Below are positions 20,901 through 26,892 of a DNA stretch of 26,892 nucleotides, piece by piece. The notes under the pieces are model-generated. The model saw only the letters and a program-made list of their open reading frames with translations, ran no database searches and was not told the origin of the DNA. The position numbers and the translations under genes are program-made. Each line of letters opens with the position of its first letter. Positions within the stretch are counted from its first letter, which is position 1. The DNA is from a virus, in IMG/VR virus record IMGVR_UViG_3300023116_000281, positions 1-26,892 of that record. One strand, 5' to 3'.

Positions 20901-23655
20901 TGGTTATTTGTATCAACGGCCATCGGCATCTACGACACTCGCTACTGAAATACTTGTAGAATTTGATTATTTGTATGACGGCGATGAACACGGTGCTAAA
21001 GTAATAAACTCATATAATATTAGTGATGAGCAAGAACTCACTACTCTACGTGCTAATACTACACCTAATGGAGTAATGCATACTCTTGAAATTCCAGAAA
21101 TGGTAAGTGAGAGAGGACGATATTTCGATCTTCGTGAATGTATTGACTTTAGACCGATGGCAAAACCGACTGCAGCCGTTACTACTGATCCTGCAACAGC
21201 AAACTGCGCATCGTCTGAAGTGGTATCATTTAATTATAGTCAATATAGATTCCCGAAACCACAAAGCAACTTTGAATATGATATTACATATTATAAAGGT
21301 CGCACAGATGAAATCAGTGTAAAGTCTGATGGTAGTTTCGACGTTACAATTGGTGCTAAAGAATTACAGAAACATACTGAAGCAAATAAATTAAGTTTAT
21401 ATAAGTGTAGTGTAAAACCATATCCTTCAATTCCTGAGAGACCATCGACAGAATTGAAAGAGATTATGTCTACGTTTGTAGAAAATAGTAATGCGCTATT
21501 CATTCGAGTAAGTAAATTCCAAAATCAATTATTCAAAGTTGATCCACAGAATCGTGTATATACGATGTCTGAAATTGGTAATCTTGAGAGAAGAATTAAT
21601 GCTCTTGAATATAATCAAAATATGTCAGAACTTGAAAATAAGACAATTAATAAAACAATTCAAAGTTCTGTTGATAGTACACTAGAAAGATTTAAGTTTG
21701 GTTTCTTTGTAGATAATTTTGAAAACTATGGTCTTTCAAATAGAGACCTATCATATTATAATGCATCTATCTATGAATACGTATTACAGCCCGATAGAAC
21801 AACACTCAATATTGACTTTGAGGTTGCTGCAGTATCTTCGAAGTATGTAATCGGTAATAAGATTACTTTCCCACATAAGAGAAAAAATCTTGTAAGTCAA
21901 ACAATTGCTACTTATGCGCCATATGTAGAGCCATATGTGCCTGAGATTGAAGAGTTTTGTGAATTTGAATCTAATAGAAATCTACAAAATGTCGGAGATA
22001 CAACTACTACACCATACGAAAAACTGCAACGAGTGTGGGAAGAGTTTACATTCGTAGGTACTAACGAAACTGACGGTACACAAAGATATGTTGAGATTAA
22101 ATTCTTCAACCCGCAGGGTGGTATTTCATATGAAGTAATTCAATCATCTCAGCCACCGACACAGGCTAGCCAAGAAGTTGGTACGTTACAAGTAGATCCT
22201 ACTAAGACTGATAAATTTGTAGCTCTTGGACCTGATGAAGCTATTGAGTTATATAAGAAATTATATCCAGTCAAAAACGGTAAAAATCAAGTTGTTCCAT
22301 ATTCTACTAATCCATGGTTTGAAACTGCAAATTCAACTCCGTCAAATATCAGAGTAACAATAGATGGTACTGGTCCATTTGATTATAAAGCTTGGCAAGG
22401 AGCCGGCAAATTACGATTTGCATATAATCATCTCAATGGTCGATATATTACGGTTAGAGCCCATAAAGCAAAAGAAGTATTTAACTTTGAAATTTGCTAT
22501 CCTGCTACTACACAAGCTGATGCGGTATATGATTCTGGTCAAACAGCTGTAAATACACGGCCGCCTGCATGTCCTAAAGGTACGTTCAAATACGATCGTT
22601 GTGTTGGTAGCACACTTTATGTATATCAGTGTGATGGTAACTATGGCACCGAAATTGGTTATACTGTACCAAATTCACCAAAGTGTTATGTCGCTCCACC
22701 GCCAATTGATGAACCGCCTGAAGAAAGTTGTCCTCCAGCTGGTTCGTTCTACAAAGTTTCATGTTCCGGAACATCACAGATAACATACACATATACAGGT
22801 AATGTAGGTAGTGGACCTGGTGGTTGTAGTGTCACAGCTTCAGATACTGTAGTTTGTTCTTCAGCGTGTGGTTGTAGTCCGACTACACCAGAACCTGGTT
22901 GTACTGAACAAACCACACCACCAACAAATAATAGTGGTGATGATGGTTGTGTGAGTACAAACGATCCCACATGTAATATTGAAGAAGAATCTACTCCACC
23001 ACCAGTTCCACCTTCTGGTCCACCAACACCTGACCCCGATGATGACCCACCACTGCCTGAAGAGCCAGTTGTTGAGCCGCCAGATCCACCGCCTCCGCCG
23101 CCTCCACCTCCACCTACTCCGCCTACTACTCCTGGCGGCGGTGGTGGCTGTGTACATGTAGACAGTTATTTGCCAGTCGTTACAGAAGGTCAAAATCGGG
23201 CGCATCAAATGATGCCTGGATCTGCTGTATTGTTGGGTACTGAAGATCTAGAAATAGTTGAAGGCACTGTTATTAATGCAGTAACTAAACCAGAACCATG
23301 CGTAAGAGTTACAACTGAAGCTGGAATTAGTCTGATATGTTCTACGTCAGCACCTCTATGGACCGATGAAGGTAAATACTACGATGCACCAGATGTCGGC
23401 GACAAGAAAGTAGCAGTTATGAAAGATGGTCAAACATGGTTCGATACCGTTGTTAATGTCGAAGATATGGGTGTACTTGATGTTAGGCCGATGGATTGCG
23501 GTGATAAGAACTTCTGGGCAGGTGAAAAAGATGGTGAATACATCTTACACCATAACGTGAAGATAAGATTTAAAGATGGTCCAAACTTTGCGCCGATGCA
23601 CGGTATGTTTAATCTACCCGGCACCCTTAGAGACTTAGTATTAGATAAAAAATAA
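17944..23655 (+). CDS. Giant DUF4815-type baseplate/adhesin protein with C-terminal Cys-rich repeats, Pro linker and Hint domain
   Basis: 1903 aa, the largest protein here. Residues 1-70 (SPYFDDFDRNNNYYRILFKP, then VREVNQLQTMLQDQIEQFGDHILKAGTILDG) are the DUF4815 signature found in large structural proteins of marine T4-like phages. A long beta-rich body follows, with a GGFGY motif near 310 and a coiled stretch (MSEIGNLERRINALEYNQNM, ELENKTINKTIQSSVDSTLERF, about 1210-1250). Residues 1543-1638 hold two Cys-rich repeats. About 1684-1735 is Pro/Asp/Glu-rich, ending in ten consecutive Pro, TPPTTP and Gly5. From C1736 to N1871 is a Hint-like domain, and 32 residues follow. It probably sits at the baseplate periphery (the place of T4 gp9/gp10 or a fibre base). 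GGAG precedes the ATG by about 9 bases. Confidence 0.85.
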   Translation: MPLNTNLSSSPYFDDFDRNNNYYRILFKPATAVQVREVNQLQTMLQDQIEQFGDHILKAGTILDGCNFTYHNSMPFVKILDTTKKGAAVDISKLAGMSANGQLTGKIALIDHVEDGFESDNINLKTLYVTYLDDEAASAAGTTNPDEDEFLAGEEIRIFHQDERLFDITVANNSNGSTVFSNNDVVVIFSAIEISSATNGDANFANTFAVNDVISDVATGNISLIVTHDPIPHPENDSLILRVKPNSQYQYGDQIDASRWDIEVDQLLECTTGSGSGNQFKVVSFIGQNATGKITTTAGGQIQSAEITRGGFGYNILPHISLYSVGATNATVLNNLQLDPENWYQTVTAGSSVTNPIGEGYGISVASGQIYQKGLFLNVAPQFKMVSKFSNTPSDLSVGFDSTESVVNVFTDATLYDNASGFLNQSAPGADRLRVSPVLVVRTAAEEKTATNFFPIIRFSEGKPFQQNKTTQYNKIGDMIAQRTYDESGNYVLDEFRATTRSPLDFEDSDTTFSYVVDPGHAYIGGYRIKTETNFVKNVNKGTDTVTKTDQDIDLNYAAYVEVNEVAGVSSFNDNNDVVLKDAAANFISDYDYDGVAGANTVSSSLGGNTIGSAKIRNITYVSGIQGTSNAKYRIYLFDIQMNKGKNFKDVRSIYTDLNSGLMLEDGIADVVTIQSNQNIIRSLKSAGEVQIEEGGNNYIVDAYGDIAQIVDADRNALIFNTGLPASSITNTSYIYRTTGTTYYNVNTSGQITVAKQTNATWPYSSGSGYLSDQEENDLVIVPKQDVIASADIESGMTLSTSSDGNNLYTITDSAGAATFVTNMRVGDWITDGTDVGQITAIGGQNKLTFRSQSGLFSGLSNATGKSFKRIFPKDIPVDLSSRSTANAEVNGNDLIINLGVAVPAATGAFSVTFDQQYDNQIVSMDVRRGYYVLVNTTGDWDKGKNLGFSGIIRLVNVYNGTDTSNTNITSEFYVDNNQRDAYWGLGYLYQRPSASTTLATEILVEFDYLYDGDEHGAKVINSYNISDEQELTTLRANTTPNGVMHTLEIPEMVSERGRYFDLRECIDFRPMAKPTAAVTTDPATANCASSEVVSFNYSQYRFPKPQSNFEYDITYYKGRTDEISVKSDGSFDVTIGAKELQKHTEANKLSLYKCSVKPYPSIPERPSTELKEIMSTFVENSNALFIRVSKFQNQLFKVDPQNRVYTMSEIGNLERRINALEYNQNMSELENKTINKTIQSSVDSTLERFKFGFFVDNFENYGLSNRDLSYYNASIYEYVLQPDRTTLNIDFEVAAVSSKYVIGNKITFPHKRKNLVSQTIATYAPYVEPYVPEIEEFCEFESNRNLQNVGDTTTTPYEKLQRVWEEFTFVGTNETDGTQRYVEIKFFNPQGGISYEVIQSSQPPTQASQEVGTLQVDPTKTDKFVALGPDEAIELYKKLYPVKNGKNQVVPYSTNPWFETANSTPSNIRVTIDGTGPFDYKAWQGAGKLRFAYNHLNGRYITVRAHKAKEVFNFEICYPATTQADAVYDSGQTAVNTRPPACPKGTFKYDRCVGSTLYVYQCDGNYGTEIGYTVPNSPKCYVAPPPIDEPPEESCPPAGSFYKVSCSGTSQITYTYTGNVGSGPGGCSVTASDTVVCSSACGCSPTTPEPGCTEQTTPPTNNSGDDGCVSTNDPTCNIEEESTPPPVPPSGPPTPDPDDDPPLPEEPVVEPPDPPPPPPPPPPTPPTTPGGGGGCVHVDSYLPVVTEGQNRAHQMMPGSAVLLGTEDLEIVEGTVINAVTKPEPCVRVTTEAGISLICSTSAPLWTDEGKYYDAPDVGDKKVAVMKDGQTWFDTVVNVEDMGVLDVRPMDCGDKNFWAGEKDGEYILHHNVKIRFKDGPNFAPMHGMFNLPGTLRDLVLDKK
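22570..22857 (+). repeat. Two Cys-rich repeats in the DUF4815-type protein
   Basis: Unit 1 spans C1543-C1581 (CPKGTFKYDRCVGSTLYVYQ, then CDGNYG ... KC). Unit 2 spans C1596-C1638 (CPPAGSFYKVSCSG ... YTYTGNVGSGPGGC ... VVC). The shared frame is CP-x-G-[ST]-F, C-x-G, a YxYxGN/CDGN-like turn, and a closing Cys. They resemble 'GTF...C.G...DG.GG...C' repeats I recall from fibre-related proteins of marine T4-like phages. More cysteines follow (CSSACGC, CTEQ, DDGC, PTC), giving an unusual Cys density for a phage protein. Confidence 0.7.
23149..23556 (+). other. Hint (intein/hedgehog-like) domain at the C-terminus of the giant protein
   Basis: This 136-residue segment has the Hint layout. It begins with Cys after a Pro/Gly linker (GGGGGC-VHVDSYLPV, block A). 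MMPGSAVLLGTEDLEI takes the place of 'l.xGDxV'. CVRVTTEAGISLICSTSAPLW is block B-like. Then come DVGDKKVAVMKDG and a strand WFDTVVNVEDMG, and finally VRPMDCGDKNFWAGEKDGEY with ILHHN (blocks F and G), ending in His1869-His1870-Asn1871. The usual block B His of TxxH is Ala1803 here, and the residue after Asn is Val, not Cys/Ser/Thr. Full splicing is therefore unlikely; cleavage at Asn or a purely structural role remain possible. No homing-endonuclease insertion is present. Confidence 0.75.
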
Positions 23656-23668
23656 TAGGATTATTTAA

Positions 23669-26488
23669 ATGGCACGCAAAAGACTAAGAGGCAGTATTAA
23701 CCATATTAGGAGACGTGATGAAAATGTTTTCACGATGCCTAGAGCTGCTCGTGGTAAAAATAAACCTAAGTGGGTAAAACTAAAAACTACTGGATTAAAA
23801 CCCAATACAAAATATAAGGTGATGCTCGATAATCACCCTGGTAATCAATTTGAAGATATTACATCATTTTCAAAACCAGTGGGCAAATCTGTTAAAAATA
23901 ATACCCATCGTGAAGGAAATAGAGGTCTTACGACATATTTAAAATCTGATGCGAACGGTAAACTTGAAATTAAAACAAGGCCGTTTGGTACGGATGATGC
24001 TACTGTTTCAGGTACTAAATCTAGTGGTTCTAAAGACTTCACAAAAATGTGGAAGTTTTGGCATACTCGTACTCAAAAGAATGATTTAGGTCGAGATAAA
24101 ATTAAACTCATTGCTTATAGCAGTGTAAATAATCCTGATGCTTCCAATAAGATTAAAACTCTTAAAAAAACAATTGCGCCGCCGGTAGTAGTAGAAGATG
24201 GGGATACATCAACTACTGTTGTAAATCCTCCTCCTCGACCTGAAGATGCTTTACCTCCTGGTATTATTTGTGATTGTTTACTACCCGACGTGGGGATGAT
24301 CGATCCGATTGTACCTATTTCAACACGCAGTAATTATTATCAAACTTTCTTTATTGATGCATTAAAAGTTGATGGATCAGATACTGTAGATTTGCTCGAT
24401 GTTGTTCTGTATATCAGATCTAAACCAATTATCAAACAAAATGCTTCTGGTTTAGCAAATCCTGGCATTAACATCTCTATTCTACAGTGTGAATCAGATG
24501 GCACGCCGATTATTACATCACGCTATGCTGGTTCAGAAGTGCAATTAGATTATAATCAAATCAAAGCTTCACCTCTTGCAACTTCTGGTACTGTATTTAC
24601 GTTCAAAGGTCCATTGAGATTAAAAACAAATCGATTTTATGCGATTGCTGTCAATTTAGAAGATACTAATTATGCTTTATGGATGAATCAAAAAGGTGAT
24701 TTGACTCTTGTAGATGGAGTTAAAACAGAAGAAAGATCTCAAGGTTCTTCGAAAGGACATAAAGGTGATGTTTTCTATTATGATAGAGAAAAATCTAAGC
24801 GTAAGACTGCTGCAGCGTCGTCATGGACACCTAAAAACGATTTAGACATTAAATTCGATGTTAATATTGCAGAATATACATTGAGCTCAGTCGATGTTAC
24901 TTTGCATAATGCATCGTACGAATTCTTCAATCTTTCTAGTACTGCGGCAACATGGGAACCAGGTGAAGAAGTATATAAAGTTCGACCAGGTGAATCGAGC
25001 ACAGTATACATTGCTGCCGGTACAAATAAAATCATAGGAAGTGGCACTAATTTTGCAACACTCAGCGATGGTGACAAACTAATATTAACTGATAACACAG
25101 ATACCACCATTCAACAAGTATTCACTGTAGATAAATCATTTGCTGGCAGTGCGACTATAGTCTATGTTGAAGAATATGCTGAAAGAACAATCGGTGGTAC
25201 ATCAGGTTCTCCATTAGGCACATGGTTTAAGACAGTTGTAGGCGAAGTCGAATATTATGATTATTATTTCTCAAATATTCGACTTTCTGATTCGTCTGTT
25301 AATTATGCTCAGTACAATCTAGATTCGAATATGAGATTTGCTGTGGGTGATACTATTAAAGGTGTAGATTCTGGTACAACTGGCGTTATTGATACATATA
25401 ATCCATTGCCCGTATCAGTATTTAGATCAAACTGGAATGCTCAGCTGCCACCGAAATTTAAGCCAGTCACTTACTATAACCTGTCTGAAGATTTAGGCTC
25501 CGGTCTATATAAGTTGCATTCGAATGATAAGATTTTTTATCTTAATGCTCCAAATCATATCAAAGATTACGCAGGATGGATTATTTCTACTTCGCAAGAA
25601 GTTGATCAGGCTAGTTCAGGTGGTACCAATTTTACTGGTCAAATGAAGTCTGCAGAAATCAATTTGACTTATCAATATCTCGGTGAGACTGATCGATCAT
25701 ACTCTGCTCCAACTATTGATTTGAACGAAATGGATATGGTCACACATCGATGGTTGATCAATAATGATAGTACCAATGAACATCTCAATAAAGGTAATGC
25801 GTTGACACGACATATCTCTACAACTCTTGAGTTAGGTGACGGAAACAATGCTGAAGATATTAAAGTTATTATGAATGCATATCGACCACGTAATACTGAT
25901 ATCGAAGTTTACGCTAAGATTCATAATAATGCCGATCCTGATGCATTTGACGATAAACAATGGACAAAACTTGCAAGAACAGTTGGTGATGATAAGTTTA
26001 GTAAAGCTGGATCTTTAAAAGATTACAAAGAAATGGAATTTAGTTTCGCTAATACAACTACAACAACTGATTTAGCTGGTACATTTACTACTGAATTAAA
26101 TAGCGCAAATGTCGTCGGTGAATCTGGAACAACTGATGTATCAACAATTTCTGTTGATGACGTGATTAAGATTTCTAGCCCGTTATTCCCTGAAAATTAT
26201 CAATTATTTGCTATTGATTCAATTGATACTGCAAACCAAACAATTACGTTGACTGAGTCAGTGAGTAATAATAATATAGTTGGTGAAGGTTTTGTAGTGT
26301 CGACTCTTGATGCTGCACAGACTGCATATCGCAATCCAGACAACTATAATGCAGTACGATATTTCAATGAAGCCGGGTCACCGTATGATACGTATAATCG
26401 AGTTGCTATTAAGATTGTCTTACTGGCTTCAGATAGAAAACTTGTACCGAAAGTTGACGATTATAGGGTGATCGGAGTCACAGCATAA
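23669..26488 (+). CDS. Large structural/adhesin-associated protein (939 aa), marine T4-like modules
   Basis: The N-terminus is very basic (MARKRLRGSINHIRRR). Residues about 34-160 contain WVKLKTTGLKPNTKYKVMLDN followed by LKSDANGKLEIK, a module I recognise from marine T4-like structural proteins ('GLKPNT...'). A Pro-rich linker (170-200) leads to IICDC and then NYYQTFFIDALKV ... DVVLYIRSKP ... FTFKGPLRLKTNRFYAIAV ... YALWMNQKGDL (220-335), a beta-domain normally found C-terminal in DUF4815-bearing proteins. A late segment has FAVGDTIKGVDSGTTGVID. No catalytic motif is seen. It begins 13 bases after the giant protein, with AGGA upstream, and probably assembles with it at the baseplate edge. 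Exact function unknown. Confidence 0.82.
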   Translation: MARKRLRGSINHIRRRDENVFTMPRAARGKNKPKWVKLKTTGLKPNTKYKVMLDNHPGNQFEDITSFSKPVGKSVKNNTHREGNRGLTTYLKSDANGKLEIKTRPFGTDDATVSGTKSSGSKDFTKMWKFWHTRTQKNDLGRDKIKLIAYSSVNNPDASNKIKTLKKTIAPPVVVEDGDTSTTVVNPPPRPEDALPPGIICDCLLPDVGMIDPIVPISTRSNYYQTFFIDALKVDGSDTVDLLDVVLYIRSKPIIKQNASGLANPGINISILQCESDGTPIITSRYAGSEVQLDYNQIKASPLATSGTVFTFKGPLRLKTNRFYAIAVNLEDTNYALWMNQKGDLTLVDGVKTEERSQGSSKGHKGDVFYYDREKSKRKTAAASSWTPKNDLDIKFDVNIAEYTLSSVDVTLHNASYEFFNLSSTAATWEPGEEVYKVRPGESSTVYIAAGTNKIIGSGTNFATLSDGDKLILTDNTDTTIQQVFTVDKSFAGSATIVYVEEYAERTIGGTSGSPLGTWFKTVVGEVEYYDYYFSNIRLSDSSVNYAQYNLDSNMRFAVGDTIKGVDSGTTGVIDTYNPLPVSVFRSNWNAQLPPKFKPVTYYNLSEDLGSGLYKLHSNDKIFYLNAPNHIKDYAGWIISTSQEVDQASSGGTNFTGQMKSAEINLTYQYLGETDRSYSAPTIDLNEMDMVTHRWLINNDSTNEHLNKGNALTRHISTTLELGDGNNAEDIKVIMNAYRPRNTDIEVYAKIHNNADPDAFDDKQWTKLARTVGDDKFSKAGSLKDYKEMEFSFANTTTTTDLAGTFTTELNSANVVGESGTTDVSTISVDDVIKISSPLFPENYQLFAIDSIDTANQTITLTESVSNNNIVGEGFVVSTLDAAQTAYRNPDNYNAVRYFNEAGSPYDTYNRVAIKIVLLASDRKLVPKVDDYRVIGVTA

Positions 26489-26689
26489 ATGTCAGCAGTT
26501 GAAAAAGATTATGTTTCTATAGGCGAAGGTTCGTTTATAAATACCAATAAGAAGGATCTCGAGCACTATAAAATGAACAGAGCTCGAGCTTATAAAGAAC
26601 GAGAAATGCAAGACAAGATAGACAAGCTCGAAAGAGAAATTATTCAAATCAAGCAGATCCTCCAAAAACACATAGTAGGAACCAGATAA
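26489..26689 (+). CDS. Small coiled-coil protein (66 aa)
   Basis: A short gene directly following the previous stop (TAA then ATG), with GGAG about 12 bases upstream. Residues 22-60 are charged and helical (HYKMNRARAYKEREMQDKID, then KLEREIIQIKQILQKH), with hydrophobic residues at heptad spacing (I-L-I-I-I-L), a clear coiled coil. Similar tiny proteins follow large adhesin-type genes in marine T4-like phages, but I cannot name a function. An oligomerising adaptor or fibre chaperone would fit. Its stop codon overlaps the next ATG, so the downstream fibre-like gene is coupled to it. It also contains a consensus TATAAATA at 26536-26543. Confidence 0.75.
   Translation: MSAVEKDYVSIGEGSFINTNKKDLEHYKMNRARAYKEREMQDKIDKLEREIIQIKQILQKHIVGTR
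26536..26543 (+). promoter_or_regulatory. Late-promoter octamer (TATAAATA) before the fibre-like gene
   Basis: Perfect octamer 146 bases before the fibre-like gene, inside the 66-aa gene. A 7-bp inverted repeat (CTCGAGC 26558-26564, GCTCGAG 26582-26588) follows within the would-be leader. Confidence 0.3.
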
Positions 26690-26892
26690 TGGCATTACTG
26701 TCAGATTTTCCACAACTCAATCCAGCTACAGACACATTTGCTGATTGGCTGAATAGGACCAACGACATCTCGCTTTATTTGCGTGGTGAATTTGTCGCTG
26801 GTACTACTCAGATCATGACAGCAAATAGTTTGCCTGGCGGTTCAATGACCTATGGTAATGCTACACTTTTTGGTCAATTTACTGCAAATACT
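26689..26892 (+). CDS. Partial N-terminus of probable tail-fibre or structural protein
   Basis: Starts at ATG 26689 (TAATG overlap with the previous stop; AGGA upstream) and stays open to the right edge, 68 codons seen. The sequence MALLSDFPQLNPATDTFADW, then LNRTNDISLYLRGEFV, resembles the N-terminal 'TFxxWxxRTN' segment found at the start of fibre-like structural proteins in marine T4-like phages, which probably attaches to the baseplate. The Thr/Ala/Gly-rich continuation (TYGNATLFGQFTANT) looks like the beginning of a beta-structured shaft. The remainder lies outside the window, so receptor-binding parts cannot be judged. Confidence 0.75.
   Translation, partial: MALLSDFPQLNPATDTFADWLNRTNDISLYLRGEFVAGTTQIMTANSLPGGSMTYGNATLFGQFTANT

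Noticed and set aside
23080-23148. CCN/GGN tandem-like run considered as a DNA repeat or CRISPR-like array
   Set aside because: It encodes a polyproline-Gly linker in frame with changing third bases; there are no equal spacers or conserved direct repeats.
22861-23208. Antisense frame of 115 codons, rich in Arg and Trp, opposite the Pro/Gly-rich linker
   Set aside because: It arises from reading CCN/GGN-rich coding DNA backwards, has no ribosome binding site or family resemblance, and lies fully inside the giant gene.
23149-23655. True self-splicing intein
   Set aside because: No Cys/Ser/Thr follows the terminal Asn, the block B His is missing, and only 32 residues follow, so excision with exteins joined is not supported; a Hint-like domain is the safer call.

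Overview
The window is part of the tail and baseplate module of a lytic, T4-related contractile-tailed phage (class Caudoviricetes). It looks like the marine 'exo-T-even' type: it is AT-rich and gene-dense, it has homologues of T4 gp4, gp48, gp53, gp27, gp5, gp25, gp6, gp7, gp8 and gp26, and it carries very large DUF4815-type adhesin or baseplate proteins of a kind known from marine myophages. I see no host genes, tRNAs, integrase, insertion sequence or CRISPR array. No gap between genes exceeds about 25 bases. The host cannot be named from this sequence.

Left arm (1-2747, leftward transcription, in order of transcription): a gp4-like head-completion nuclease; a conserved T4-like protein of unknown role; a gp19-fold tube protein; gp26; a 57-codon frame downstream of gp26; and the N-terminus of an Ala/Gly/Lys-rich protein that runs off the left edge (candidate tape measure). 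The gp26/57-codon junction has all the parts of a programmed -1 frameshift: a T TTT TTT heptamer in the right frame, an 8-base spacer, and a stem with an 8-bp perfect core. The -1 frame opens exactly at the heptamer and runs through the 57 codons. This is the architecture of the G/GT tail-assembly chaperones that precede tape-measure genes in other tailed phages.

Right arm (2746-26892, rightward): gp48 tube cap, gp53 wedge, gp27-like hub and a gp5-like spike without a lysozyme domain. Three unassigned structural genes follow (328, 240 and 156 aa; the last is beta-rich and ends in an HxH motif that suggests a spike tip). Next come gp25, gp6, a gp7-like wedge protein and gp8. After these lie a 1903-aa DUF4815-type protein whose C-terminus is a Cys-rich repeat region, a polyproline/Gly linker and a Hint (intein-like) domain; a 939-aa structural protein; a 66-aa coiled-coil protein; and the start of a probable fibre gene. 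The order spike - gp25 - gp6 - gp7 - adhesin parallels P2 V-W-J-I-H.

Together these genes build the tube initiation complex, the central hub and spike, the six wedges and the peripheral adhesins. The two arms diverge from overlapping start codons at 2745-2748, with T4-type late-promoter octamers (NATAAATA) around the junction. The most notable observations are the frameshift cassette at 249-446, the Hint domain at 23149-23556, and the HxH-tipped small protein at 10034-10504.
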